A DNA stretch of 64,000 bases from Desarmillaria ectypa. Taxonomy: Eukaryota > Basidiomycota > Agaricomycetes > Agaricales > Physalacriaceae. Shown here one piece after another: positions 1-12,334 of this stretch (position 1 is the stretch's first letter; the number at the start of each line of letters is the position of its first letter). The notes below the pieces were generated by a model. That model was not told the DNA's origin. It was given only the letters and a program-made list of their open reading frames with translations, and did no database searches. The stretch is from assembly GCA_030407005.1 (NCBI GenBank), contig JAUDYN010000011.1, forward strand, positions 300,501 to 364,500. Reading direction: 5' to 3'. The translations under genes and the position numbers were made by a program.

Positions 1-1160
1 CACGAATGTATGTCTTTTTCATCTATATATCTAGGGAGATTGTTGATGAGGATGCATATCTCGATTTTGGGTTCATGGATGGTATAAGTCAACCTGCTGT
101 CAAGGGATTTACACAATCGCCTTTTCCGGGCCAGCTAGCCGTGGACGCGGGAGAAATTCTACTGGCTGAGGCAGGGGACGTCATTCCTCGTCCACGCTGG
201 GCTAAAGATGGTTCGTTCCTAGTATTCCGTCAGATGGAAAAGCTGGTGCTAGAGTTTAACAAGTTTTTGTTGGACAATCTGATTTCTGAGCCTGGTGTGC
301 TCACTCGCGAAGAGGGACCTGCCTTGTTGGGAGCTCGCATGCTTGGACGACGGAAGAGTGTATGTTATCCCTCGAAGAAATTATCTGAAGACTGACTTGT
401 AATTACAGGGAGCTCCCGTCGATCTTACACCATTGTTTGACAATTTCACGCTGGCATCGGATCCTACTATGAACAACAATCTCACCTACCATCATGACGG
501 TCAAAACAGTACCGATCAGACTCGCTGTCCATTTGCCGCTCATACCAGGAAGGTACGCCCTCGAGCCGATTTCATGCCGGAAGACACAGCACATCACATC
601 ATTCGCGCTAGTATTCCATACGGACCCGAAGGTTAAACCCTTTTTTATAGCTGTAGTTTGTTGACTTACAAAATGATTTCAGTGACACATGAGGATGCAG
701 TGTCAAATAAGTCAAGCGTTTCCCTGGAACGTGGTCTTGCTTTTGGTCAGTTGACATGCTTCGGTCCAAACGAGCGTTTACTGATTGAGGCTCTTATAGT
801 TGCCTACTAATCTGACAAAACCAGGGCTTCCACTTTTTGCAGCAGGCCTGGGTCAACAACGCAAAGTACGTCGTTTGATTTCCCGTTTGTGTCTTGGTCC
901 AAGTCTTCTGTAGCTTCTTCCAGTCCAGCACCGGTGTGGATCCTATCATTGGTTCTGCTATACCTCTTCAAGAAGTCGGCTAATTACTGGTCTAGATCTA
1001 ATGGATCCTGGACGTATTATCACATTGCAGAATGGTGGGTATTGACTTGAAAACGAGCGGTCTCTGGCTAATATTTGTACCAGACTTCGTCGTTTCACGG
1101 GGTGGTGAATATTTCTTCTCGCCTTCAATATCCGCCATATTGAATACTATTGCCGCCTAA
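1..1160 (+). pseudogene. DyP-type peroxidase, copy 1 (decayed, 5' part outside window)
   Basis: The translation shows the DyP hallmark GFMDGISQPAVKG (GxxDG, containing the distal catalytic Asp) near 70-115, then the haem-proximal His region AAHTRK near 537-552, and the C-terminal block VSRGGEYFFSPSISA ending at TAA 1158-1160. The family comprises secreted haem peroxidases that oxidise dyes and lignin-like phenolics. Compared with the intact copy at 38083-40033 it is broken. The intron acceptor before the GxxDG exon reads ...CTCG instead of ...TTAG. VAYQSD has become VAY-stop-SD near 809. One base is missing just after that, and about 7 bases are missing near 957-970. Upstream exons lie outside the window. 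It could be transcribed but should not give a full enzyme. Confidence 0.85.
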
Positions 1161-2006
1161 TACCTAACAAGGATATTTCCGATTGTGATACTGCTCGGTG
1201 TAGTAAAAAGAAGTGATATTTTCATAGCCGGGATATCCTAATGATATATTTTTGACTGCATGTCGGTACCGCAAATTTAGTTTCACATACTTATCGCCCG
1301 GCAAATATCAAAATCAAAACATTTTTGTTTTTATGCGGTTGCCACGACCCTTTCGGCATCATGTTCCTATCTAGCGATGCCGATTCAGCCTATGAGCAGC
1401 CAGTAGGCAACACAGAAGTCATACGACAGTTGATTATCATACCCAAGTGACTGCTCCATCAGTTTCCATTCCATGATGTGAGAGTCCGCAGGGATTCTGT
1501 AATTGTAGCAGCAAGCCTGTTCCACTGACAACGGCAATCTTCAGAAAGTGAACATGCGTACATCCATGCATCAAATGTTGTTGAACGTGACGGAAGATCT
1601 CTGAGACACATAAATGTCCAACCTCGGTGATACTCACACACTTTTTCGATATTTAAATGGCTGGTATCATGTAGAAGATGATGTGTTCTGTCAAACGTCC
1701 ATTTGATGACCCTGGACGCATGTTGGGAGCATGTGCTCTCTTGTGCTCTCTTGTTTTGACAATCTCCAGACCTCGAAGGCGCCTTCTAAGGTCCTGGGAT
1801 CCTAGCACTCGTATTGGGATGTTTTATATGAGCTCGTGACTTTTCGATCACCAGTGCAGGAATCAAAACATTGGTTCTTGACATTCTTCCAAGATGATTG
1901 TCAGTAATTCCTATGGCCAAAGGCTCCGAGTCCTTGCGAGACGCGTATAAGGATTTGTACAGAAGCGGCCTGACGTAGTACGAAGACCCAACCCCTCTCT
2001 AACACG
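1161..2006. other. Intergenic, no gene seen
   Basis: Short overlapping open frames occur on the minus strand at 1437-1641, but they have no recognisable motif and no splice-linked continuation. The last part probably holds the promoter and leader of the 7TM gene that starts at 2007. Confidence 0.5.
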
Positions 2007-3241
2007 ATGCCTTACTATGGTCCTGATGAGCCGTACGAAACCATCATGCTCGAGCGCTACTTCTTGGCGGGGGATGTCGTTGTTGGATTAGGCTTCGGTA
2101 GAGGCTATTTTCCCATCGTTACCTCCATAATACTGATGGTAATCTAGGGATTCAAACCGTGCTCTATGTATCCTGCGCATTATTCCTTTGGAAGCGCCGA
2201 AAGCAAAATCCAATCGCTCTCTTTCTACTCGCATACATCACGTTGCTTTTATCGATTGAGATTATCTTCGTCGGGGTTCAGGCCAACACGGTGCAAATGA
2301 TATACATCGACAACCGCAACTACCCAGGGGGACCATGGCAATACTTCCTCGACACTCAAAACCTGGCCGTGAACGTCATATTCTACGCAACGCTGTTTGT
2401 TTTGACGTTTTTGTCTGACATACTAGTGGTAGGTTAACACGCTCTCCTAATCCCTGATAATGTTATTTACCCCTGACATAGCTGTGGCGATGTTGGGTTA
2501 TCTGGACGGCATCTGGTCAGGTCGTGGCATATTTTGTAACCGCATTCCCTGCTATAACACTCTTGGCTTCTTTCGGTATGTCTTGTTATTATCCAAGTAT
2601 CGCATCCGCGTTTATCTACTGTCGTACAGTAATGGGAACATTGTGGACACTGCAGTCCAGCCAGCCTGGGCTCTCTTTTTACAGTGCCTTGCCTCTTGCC
2701 TACGGGACATCATATTATGCGATATCTCTCGGCGTGAACATCCTGCTCACCATTTTGATTATTCTGCGACTCTACATGTATCGCCGTAGACTCCTTACGA
2801 CTCTTCCCCCTGAGCATGCACATCATTACGTCTCACTCGCTACCATCGTCGTCGAGTCTGCTGCACTCTATTCGGTTTTTGCTATCTTGTTCCTAATTAC
2901 CTACGCGGTGGGGCATCCAACCAATCAAATATTCCTGGGTGTCGCTTCATCTACCCAGGTGTGCTTTCCCATTCGTCTGAGATAATGATTTGTTGCTAAC
3001 ACTCGGCATCCTTGGGTAAAAGCAAATCGCGGGCTATCTTATTATATACCGTCTGGCGGAGGGTCGAGCCTGGAAGAAGACCACCTTCAATACGCTACCT
3101 TTGAGTTCTATGAACTTTGACAATCCACCTGTTTGCGCAGAAAGCGGTACTGTGACGCATTTAGGAACCTTGCAGTTACACTCCTGCACCGCTAACAACG
3201 GAGGGAAGGAGGGAGACAGGTCAACAGACGAAGAAGTTTGA
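2007..3241 (+). CDS. Seven-transmembrane protein of the basidiomycete hypothetical membrane protein type
   Basis: Five exons can be joined by canonical GT-AG introns: ATG at 2007, an intron in about 2099-2150, another in about 2430-2482, another about 2577-2631, another about 2959-3023, and TGA at 3239-3241. The product is about 330-350 residues. It has a short N-terminus (MPYYGPDEPYETIMLERYF), then hydrophobic segments alternating with short loops, including VLYVSCALFLW, IALFLLAYITLLLSIEIIFV, a WRCWVIW motif at the start of a middle helix, VNILLTILIILRLYMYRRR, and a Ser/Thr-rich polar tail. This layout matches the multi-copy 7TM hypothetical proteins common in Agaricomycetes; a receptor role is often guessed but not shown. 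No frame breaks were seen. Function unknown; plasma-membrane location is inferred. Confidence 0.75.
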
Positions 3242-3410
3242 TGGGATAATTAGGTTTCAAGTCACGATCTCACGAGTATATGCGCTTTGATCCTGTGGTT
3301 TTCATATGTACCTGGCTCTTCGGTCTTGATTAATATGTATACCTCGTCTTTTCGGACAGGGGCCGATGGCCAGGAGGAACCCACATGGTAAGATTTATTG
3401 CTGTTAGAAC
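3242..3410. terminator. Convergent 3' region between the 7TM gene and the hydantoinase gene
   Basis: The two genes end tail to tail about 170 bp apart, so this space must hold both polyadenylation regions. No clear AATAAA is needed in fungi and none is claimed. Confidence 0.3.
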
Positions 3411-6400
3411 TTATCCTTTATACTCCTCGATGACCGATATGGGGGTCTTGTACTCTCCAACCGGGACGTACTGATGATCAAACCTACGCCTTGGTCAATG
3501 GCGTTTCCACAATAAACTACTCATCGAACTTACCCGAACGCAGCAGGACCGCCGCTCTTTAGCCCTTTCTCGCTTTGCCAGAGTGGCGATCCTGCCATGA
3601 CTATCACAGTTACCCGCAAACCATAAGAATCTAACAATGGCTGTCAACGACGTTTCCGTGACCGACGGATCGTGACTTACACGTCTGTGTGCCCAAGTGA
3701 GAGCCGCTCTGGGAGTCTAGCACATTGATGAGGTCCGGTACGATAGCAGCAACCTATAAGTTCGATCAGAAACACAAAAGAAGTAAAACATCGAATCAAT
3801 TTACACTACGGGCGCCACCAGGCTTCTCAATATAGGCGCACAAGTTCTCATTCTGGAACGGGATAATCATGTGGTCATCAGGATCATAGCCCATATCCAA
3901 CGTGGTGGCAGAGCTATCTTCTAGTTCATCTTCGCGCAATCGTGCAATCTTCACTTCCCCCCAAGTGAAACCTGCCCGAACCTCCTGCAGGAGCTCATGA
4001 GCAATCTAAACACGGACAGATAAAAATACAAACCCGAGAAACATCGACAATTTTCCCGATAAACAGGAGCTTGCCGTTCTGTAACTTCAAAATCTCATAT
4101 GGTACACTCTTCAAATCACTAGTCAAGCCAGGCAATAAGCATCAGGTCTAACCATGTTTGAGGAGGAATTATTATGACGCACTTCTTCTGCCTGCACATG
4201 GCGATAGCCCGACCAATGCCCCACGCTTGACTCAGAGTACGACAAACACCATAGTCTCTGGTCTCAGCTACGGTCATTGGCGCAGAGACGAGTGCGGCAT
4301 ACGAGCCCATCTCCGTCGCTACAATTCTCATGAACGCCTCTACCGCATAATCATCCTTTGCACGGCTCATGATCTACGTGCCCGTTAGTTTTAAGCATAA
4401 AATGCACGGATCTGCATACCACACTATTTTTGTCTCCGTCGTGTAAGGCGCAAGGAGTGAGACTGTTACATTTTCGACCATGAGGCTTGGCAAAATCATA
4501 GTCTGCAGGGCCTGCTCACGCATTTGATAGATTATATACGGCTGTGATCGAAAATGTTTAGTTCTCTCAGCCGGCTGTTGTGCACAACAGTACGCACAAG
4601 GGATAATTTGGTGAAGGTTAGGATAGGCTAAACGCGCGCACGTCAGCGTAAGCGAACCAGAGTCTGTACAACATACCGCGGCCCATCAGATCACCATCTA
4701 AAGCAGGGACGCTATAGTAGCTGCAAAGACATTACGGTTATGCCAAGAGCAAAAATTTCTCTATTACGCACTGAGACAATATCAACGACTGCATCCCATT
4801 ACTACCACCGATTTCATAGCTACAGTTCGGCACATCAGCGAGAATAAGAAAAGATGTGGAACAACGAAATTAACTTTACCACAACGTGGCGGCATACTCC
4901 GAAATACCGCAGTGACGGGCTAATTCCTGACTGGCTGTCAAGATTTGCTTCGCATCCCCTAGTCTCTCAGAGCCAACAGACGGGGAGCCCATCATACCGC
5001 CCCGGACTACATACGCTTCATCCGGGAGGGAAGAATAATCAACCACCCTGATACAACCACCATCACGAAGGATTTGTCTGGCAATGAGATAGGAAGGATA
5101 AGGTGATCCGCCTCCTCCCTGTGGTGTAAAATTAATTAACATCTCGGGAAAAGGTAAAGAAGATTTGGTGACAAACAGTTCCGAGCACACCGCATCCTTC
5201 CATAATGAAGACTACAAGGAACGAAAACGTGAATAAATGGTGGGAATGAGAAGGAACTAGGCCATACGCACATAGATCCGTCTCAGTAACAATCCATTCA
5301 TTGTCAACGATGGTGGGTCTGTACGTCTCGTAATCTATGTCTTCTGCGATCTCCGCACCCTCTGCCAGGACATCTTGTGCAGCCTCTGCCTTGTCTTCTT
5401 CAAGTAGATCGACCTGATAGTCTTCTGACGCGCCCGGAACAACGATTTTTCCGTCCTCCGGTGTCCCAAGTTCCCCGATAGCCTTAACAATGATTCTCGT
5501 TGCCTGATTGGTGACATACTGTAAAACATCAGCATTATAAAACACATACAAGGCAACGAAAGTTACCTGTATAGGCAGCACGTTGACCTCGGCGATCCTA
5601 GTGGTATGTGGCTCCGCGCCAGCTTCCACTGCTTTAGCCATAGCCTCTACTTTGATCCGTTCAAGAGTATCCGAGAGACTCTTGCCCTCCAGAATTTCGA
5701 TGGTGTCGACTTCCCCCGAGACATTTGCGATGGCAGCCCCGACAGCATTGGCGACGCTGTGAAAGGGAGGAAGACTGGACAAAGGTGTATCAGAATTACA
5801 GAGAAAAGATAACCCCATACTTACATGATTCTTTTGACTCCAGCGAGAGTAGGGGGCGCGATAACAGATCCTCCTCCCACGAGAAGCAGTGTACAATCTT
5901 CAGGACTAGTCTTCATGCGGTCGATGACACCCTAAAACGAAATAAAGAGAGGAGAGCGCAACTGAAAGGGTCCAAACCCACCTCAAGTAACCTCTTCACA
6001 GCATACTGGGCTTTCGCCACTACCCCGTCACTTACTGCGGCCACCAGGGATGCGTTACCGATATCCTTCTCTCCAGTACGGACAGCAATGTCAGTCACAG
6101 TCAGAATGTCACCACCGAACACTTTCGCATCCCGAGTCAACTTTCACGAACGTGTCAGTCTGGAATGACGAGAACAATGTTGATCTCACATAATGACCAA
6201 CAGAATCCGGGCCCACGGTAACCTTGTTATCTTCGGCACGGACTCTGGAGCCACCCCCGAGGCCGATGGAGCTGACGTCTGGCATGGAGAAACTTTGAAA
6301 AGAGGTAAGTCAACCTTATATCAATGACCTGCGCAGTTACTCACTTGGTACGAACGCCTCCCACTATAAAGAAATTGAGGATACAAGAGATAAACGAGAT

Positions 6401-7750
6401 AAACGACGCACCTTCGATGAATGCGGCAGCTTGCCGAGGAAATCCGCTCGGCAACAACATCCCTACATCAGTAGTAGTCCCTCCTACATCCACGACGAGC
6501 ATGCTCTTTCCGGTCCCATATTTGCTCTTGAGGTCGATACCAGCCAAGTACGAGGCTCCTCGCATGGAATTGGTGGCTCCAGAAGCAAATGTGCGGATAG
6601 GCAGTCGTGCAGCATCAACAGCCGTCGTCAGCGTGCCGTCGTTCTGAAGACGTACAATGATGAGAATTCTAGTGATATCTGAACAAACAACCGACCTGGG
6701 TGATGTAAAGAGGACATGTTAACCCGAGCCTCTTCATGGCTCGCTCAAATCCTCGTATGGTATGCTGTGCAAAAGCTGTAATTGATGCGTTCAGGATGGA
6801 TGCATTCTCGCGTTCCAGGAAACCGACTTGTCCGACTATGATAGCAGGTCAGTGACGGGCTGTGAAGTGGCACGGGAGAGCACACCATCACGAGAACATA
6901 CAATGTTGACGCCCGGACCAAGTTGTTTGGCAAGTATATCTCGAGCCTTGTACTCATTTCTACTCGACACGTCCAAAGGAGAAACTAGTACAGCTTAAGA
7001 AGGAGTGAAAGAAAACTGAAAGTAACGACTTACACACTCCAATAACGACGACGTTTTTCAGACCCTTTGCTTTGATCTGTACCGCCTGTTCTACAACTTC
7101 CGCCTCTACGACATCATTGATTGAACGGCCATCTCTGAGACTCATATGTCAGCTATACAATGTAAATACGACAAGCGTACGCTTTACATTTGAAGACCCC
7201 CATTGATTATGGCGTAGTGCCCGTTCATGAGCTTCTTCAGATTCTCTGGGAAATCAATAAACTGCGCAAATATCAGAATCAAAGACAAAGAAAGGTCTAT
7301 CATGCAATCGGACGAACAGGCGGGACCTCGGCAGTGTAAGGAGCAGCGAGGCGAATGATGGCCACCTTTTGCAGCCTCCTCGCATCTGATTGCAAGACAG
7401 CATTGATAAAATGCTACTCAAAAGACATGAGTGTGAATCTACCAGGCGCCCGCAAAATACCGAAGATCGGCTTACCGTGGTCCCAATGGCCAGACTCAGC
7501 ACCTTCCCACCTCGGGGGTCGACGTTCGCATCAGCCAGGACCTTCCTCACCGCAGCCTCGATGCCGTCCGTTACATCGACGGTCGTCGTATGCTTGAAAG
7601 ACGCGACAATGCCTCGTGTCTCTGGATCATGAGCCTTGGTGAGGTCGATAATTACGCCGTCCGTATTCGTTCCTGCTCTCTATCATCAGTCCATTTCAGG
7701 AGTAAGGTGAATTATTACGCACCACCAACGTCGACGCCAATTCTGTACAT
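3411..7750 (-). CDS. Hydantoinase/oxoprolinase (HyuA) fused to DUF917
   Basis: ATG at 7748-7750 begins MYRIGVDVGG, and an intron then joins to GTNTDGVIIDL, the sugar-kinase-fold ATP-binding start of hydantoinase A proteins. About a dozen further exons follow. They include DGRSINDVVEAEVVEQA, FSPLDVSSRNEY, SMLVVDVGGTTTDVGMLLP (second phosphate-binding motif), SIGLGGGSRVR, FGGDILTVTDIAV and LLLVGGGSVIAP. After the HyuA part comes GCGVLGT-intron-GGGGSPYPSYLIARQ, the glycine-rich start of DUF917, then MMGSPSVGSERL. The last exon reads FDHQYVPVGEYK and stops at TAA 3411-3413. This two-part architecture of about 950 residues is known in fungal hydantoinases. The family carries out ATP-dependent opening of hydantoin or 5-oxoproline rings; the exact substrate here is unknown. 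No disabling changes were seen. The exon joints are my reading and may be off by a few bases. Confidence 0.85.
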
Positions 7751-8299
7751 GATGACAGAGATAGTGTATCGTGGTCGCCATTTACCTAAGCGCGAAGCCA
7801 AGTGCCTACTGCCGGTGCCGCTCCAATGGAATGAGTTTGCCTAGCTGTTCAACCAAGTGTTGGCGTTGAACTGTCGTACTTCAAGCTTCACAATAATGAT
7901 AATGAAAAGCAAGTAAGAGATGAGGAAACAGAAATGTTATGTTAACGCTTTGCGAGGTGGAGGTAAGGTTAAAGGCCTCGCATTCGCAGTGGCTGTGCTA
8001 ATTTGCCGGTGGCCAAATGGGACCGGAGACTCGGAATGAACTAAAAGCCAACTTGGTATGTAACCTATAGTCTAGTCCACATCCGATTCGGTTAGAGCTC
8101 ACATTCCTTGCTGCGCTCGAAGAGATCAATATTCGCATGTTCGCTTTCTGAAGTCAGGTGTAGTTAGTGGAACAAGCTTAGTTCTGCAACCAAATCTCAT
8201 GTCATGAGGATGCAGAGTTCAATGCAGACTGATAATCACTAGCGCACGAGTTTGATATATGTTGCTCCTCCTTGATATATGATCATGCACATGCACATT
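7751..8299. promoter_or_regulatory. Upstream region of the hydantoinase gene
   Basis: No coding signal was seen. Composition is normal and CpG is still present (for example around 8000-8130) until about 8.25 kb, where the CpG-poor block begins. The hydantoinase promoter should lie in the first few hundred bases here, read on the minus strand. Confidence 0.4.
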
Positions 8300-8774
8300 G
8301 TATCCAAAGGATTAAGTGGAGATCATGGTGAATGCTTGAAAAAATTCAATGGTTATAATCAACAACTTGATGGGATATCCTGTAAAAACATTGCTAACAT
8401 CATCCTGCTGGTGTTTTAGGCGGAAATGGTATTCAGTATAGCAAATATTGAAGGTGAGAAGAAATATTTGCCACCCCATGACACAACAAAATCTGAAACA
8501 AGTACTATTAGCCAAAACCCCACTCATTTTCAAGTGAACATGCACTATTCTGCAATGTGATAGCATGGTTAGGGTTTGTTGGATCTAGACAAGGAATTAG
8601 ACAACTCTATAAAGAGGGGATTGTTCCCTGCAGAACTGATAATAGGATTCACACTAGTACCAAACTGGAAGAAGCTATGGAATACTTAGACCAGGATACA
8701 CTGCAAAAAGCAGAAGCCCAGAGCTATGTTGGATTAGTATGCAACTGTCATAGCATCAATCAGTCAATGCTCAT

Positions 8775-8984
8775 TGTTGAGATAGCAATTCTGAGCAAGT
8801 ACCAGAATATACTCAAAGGATTAGCTTACTTAGCAGGATTATCTTTGAGCTGTTAAAGTGGACATACATAGTATTTTGTAGTAAATTCTAGAAGTAGTAC
8901 AAGATGTATTTAAGTATGATACCTCTTGCTTGAGAGGTAGTATTTCATCTTCTTTTCTATATTCTTCTTACTCTTGTTACAACA
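8775..8984 (+). repeat. Solo LTR of the copia family seen at 23108-29053
   Basis: The 210 bp begin TGTTGAGATAGCAAT and end GTTACAACA. They align along the whole length with the two LTRs at 23108-23318 and 28843-29053. It is flanked by a 5 bp target duplication, CTCAT (8770-8774 and 8985-8989), showing a true insertion followed by LTR-LTR recombination. It interrupts DyP copy 2 between the exons that encode its C-terminal part. Confidence 0.9.
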
Positions 8985-9331
8985 CTCATTTACATGAAAG
9001 TCTCCAACTAACCAAAAGCAAGACTATATTCTAGAGAAGCACTCATCTTACTAAACTATTATTCTTTAGATATTACTGTAAACATTTTATGAGCTATCTG
9101 ATTTCACCTATAAAAAAGATGTAATCTTTGGGTCCATATGGAATACTAGCACAGATAATATATTGTGCTCTGTCCTCTAGTGTGAAATTGGCTTGAGAGA
9201 ACATCTTTCTAGTATGAGCAGTAAATAGGCAGCAAGTCTGATTGGCACTGTTTTGACTATCATAATAGTAGGTAAAATTGTTGTTCATATTAGTATTAAA
9301 AAAGTTCCACTATTTTATCATGGGCACCTAT

Positions 9332-10415
9332 TGTTAGTGACCAACTTGTCAAATATAAATAAATCAGGTCTTGTGGCTTATGTTCAGTCAGTCAAGATCA
9401 AGGCTTTTTGATAGTTTGTATAAAAGTGCACAAGTTATTGAGAGAAATAGAGTTTATGACCAATTAGGATGAATAAACTTTAGTTTGAGACTAAGGCTTA
9501 AGACTGTCAGTTAGGATACTTATATATATTTCTGATGAACTATAATTAAGTTATCCATACTTTAGCTGTTCAGTGAATATGCTAGAAACTATAAGGAGAA
9601 TGTGATGTCTATATAGTATAGTATATATTATAGTTATGGTATAGTGTTTATGAGATGTTTGTGATATTGTCTGTAGGATAAGATAAGGTGAAAAATCATA
9701 ACATCTATTCACATCCAAACCACTATCTAGATGCTATCATCTTATCTTATTATGGATGGCTATTCCTATTTACTATCTAAGCATCACTATGATTCATCAC
9801 TATTACACTAGCATTGGTGTCTATCTTTATCCTATTCTGAATGCTTGTCCATATCTAGATGCTCATTCCTAATATGGTTTTCATATTCTAATTATACTCA
9901 TGCAATAGTCAAATGACTTTCATTGTTGCATGAATGATTGTCTTGCAATCTCTGCTTCTCAACTGCATATGTGACTATGTCTATACAGTTGCCAGATGAT
10001 CTTTATTGTTTTATACACAATATCTTAATAGTTGCAGCTATTACAACTGCAACACATTGATACCTTACTCTTTCTTTTGTTTCATATATAGTTAATAGTC
10101 TGTCTTTATGATTTTAGGTATGGACACTCATTGATCATAGTATTTCTGCAGAAGTATCTATTATTAGCAATATAGTATATAAAAACTATCTGTATATTCC
10201 TAAGCCTCAGCTTCAGACTAAAGTTTATTTTAAACCACTAAGTCTAATCCAACTTATTTTTATTACTTACTTGTCTGATTCTCTCTCTCTTTCACTTCTT
10301 GACTAAGCCTTAGAGCTATGTCTTAATCTCTTTCATTGCAGACATACCAAGTATATAGCCCAAACATGAGCTAGCTTACTTATTTGACTTTGTTTGAATA
10401 AGTTGATACCTAACA
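9332..10415. mobile_element. TIR-type or foldback-like insertion in DyP copy 2
   Basis: DyP homology is interrupted between about 9294 and 10420. Inside, the sequence starts TGTTAGTGACCAACTTGTCAAA, and its far end is the imperfect reverse complement, closing with ...AAGTTGATACCTAACA. A second inverted match lies further in: AATAAACTTTAGTTTGAGAC near 9471 against the reverse complement of the stretch near 10210-10235. The two arms thus look like degenerate terminal inverted repeats of up to about 200 bp around an AT-rich core with no open frame. This fits a MITE or foldback element. The exact ends and target duplication could not be fixed, and about 40 bp left of TGTTAG are unexplained. Confidence 0.5.
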
Positions 10416-11993
10416 AGCAGAATCCAATGTCAGTGTGGAATTGTCAAATAATAGTATAAGATCAATGAGAGTACTCTATAAATCATGGATTAACTCATCA
10501 CATGGTTATTTTCTATTATGAAAAACATACACTCTTCTATTATCCAAGCATATAAGCTCTCAATAAGGTGGATTCCTCTTTGTAAGTAAGTATACCAGAC
10601 TCAGAAATCAGATTGTCCAATAAAAACTTGTTAAACTCTAGCATCAGCTGTTCCACCTAACAAAAGACAAGAAATAAATTGTCTTTAGCTCAGCACAGAT
10701 AAGAAATAATGTCCTCTATGTCAGCCAGTAGAATTTCTCCTATATTCACAGCTAGCTAGCCCAGTAAAGGTGATTATTATACAAATCTCTTGACAGTAGA
10801 TTTACTGATATTATCTATGAATCTGAAATCTCTCTAAATATATAAATAAAAAGACTTATGTTTGTGATCTTTCTCTAATCTAGGACAGGCTGCTCTTTGA
10901 ATATAATGCAGCTTGTTAATAGAATCATCTAAATTTAATGAGATCTCTAATAGAGCCACATCAATGTTTTCAATTGTGTCTGATGCAAGAAGGAAAATTC
11001 TATGAATAGATCTTCTTATAAATGGTTGTACCTATTCTCTTATGCTAAAATTGCCAATGGCAGTTGAATTAGCTTTCTATCCTATAATATAGAATTTATC
11101 ACTTAGATTATTAATAATACTCAGAGCAGTGAGTTCTGAGTGGGAAAAAGCATTTTTGACAGCTGTTAGAGGCTGGATATCTAAAGCTAGTTTTTGCTTG
11201 AAGTGAGCTATATTTTTTAAAAAAATTTCTTCTTCTTTATCCTCATTTTGTACTAGCATGTCAGTTAAAAGAAGAGCAATGATAACTTAAACTTACTGAT
11301 AAGATATCTATCTAGATGTCAGTCAAGTTTAAACCAATAATGGCTGCTGCTGATAAGGCTTCTTTAGCAGTTATCAGATCAGATTGGAGTATAAAGTCTA
11401 TTTGTGAACTATAGCTAAAGTACTGATAAATATATATAGGCACATACTATTCAACATAGATATAGTTTAGACAATTTATAGAGAATAAAGCCAGCTGAGA
11501 TTACTGAAATGATTAGTAATATTAAAAACCAAGAAAAGTAATAGAAATATAGTGAAGATTATGCTAAAAGTCTTTATCTTGAAGACTAGTAAAAGGAGAG
11601 ATTAAAATATGCATTTACTCTTTTTAAAGAGAGATATGTGATCTGCAAGAAGTATATGACTCTTTATTGAATCTTTTCTTTTCTTTAAAGTCTTACTTGA
11701 GAATTTTTCAGTTAATATTCAGTGAGATATAAAAAGAAAGCAAATACTTACTACACAATCTATGTATATAGCCAACCCTGGCTTCTGAGTGAGATATTGA
11801 GAAAGCTATTAAAAAGTGCTAACTGTATATAAGTGAAGTGTGAACTGAACATATATAATCTCAAATATAATGCAGTAAATTGCAGTTTGAAGGGATTATA
11901 TAAACCTGGCTTCAAAGTTTGTACAGTATTTAGTTTATTCTGAGTAGCAATAAAACAAGATTATAAGATTGTATGATTGAATATTACATGTGA

Positions 11994-12328
11994 TGTAAGG
12001 CTAGCAAACTCTCTGGTGAGAGAATTACAGTTTGCTTTTGCAAGATCTTTTATATACAGTAAGCATACAGAAAGGTGCAAGAATCATCTACTTCAGATTA
12101 GTATGGATTTGCTTCTAATAGTGGAGAAAAGTAAGAAAGTGGAACTCAGCAACCTTTCAAGAGAGTGAGCTTTGAGAGCTAGTTCTGAAAATAGATATAA
12201 GCTTCCATGCTATCTACTAGCAATACTAGGTGTAAGACTGCTAAAGTATACTATAAGCTAGATTTTTCTCTAGTTATATTAATTGTATTTTTATACTCTC
12301 AAAACCAAGCCAGCTTCTTACTCTCTAT
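11994..12328 (+). repeat. LTR-like repeat family b, copy a
   Basis: It begins TGTAAGGCTAGCAAACTC and runs to about ...AACCAAGCCAGCTTCTTA. It is the reverse complement of 13741-14112, with shared blocks over the whole length, and partly of about 15046-15307. The conserved TG start suggests a retroelement LTR. Its internal element is not recognisable. Confidence 0.6.
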
Positions 12329-12334
12329 ATCTGA

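Larger units (their letters stand above)
8416..11480 (-). pseudogene. DyP-type peroxidase, copy 2 (heavily mutated, two insertions)
   Basis: This is homologous throughout to the intact DyP gene at 38083-40033 and in the same orientation. The TTA (stop) at 8416-8418 sits at the equivalent of the intact stop. Recognisable parts are the C-terminal exon at 8555-8770, the haem-His region (NNNFTYYYDSQNSANQT, then AHTRK) at 9094-9288, the FRQMEQ-like exon near 10600-10700, and the N-terminal ferredoxin-like part at 11077-11259 (FKQKLALDIQPLTAV). It is split by a solo LTR at 8775-8984 and by an insert at about 9332-10415, and has many C-to-T stops. Homology fades near 11480, so exon 1 is unclear. It cannot encode an enzyme. 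Confidence 0.85.
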
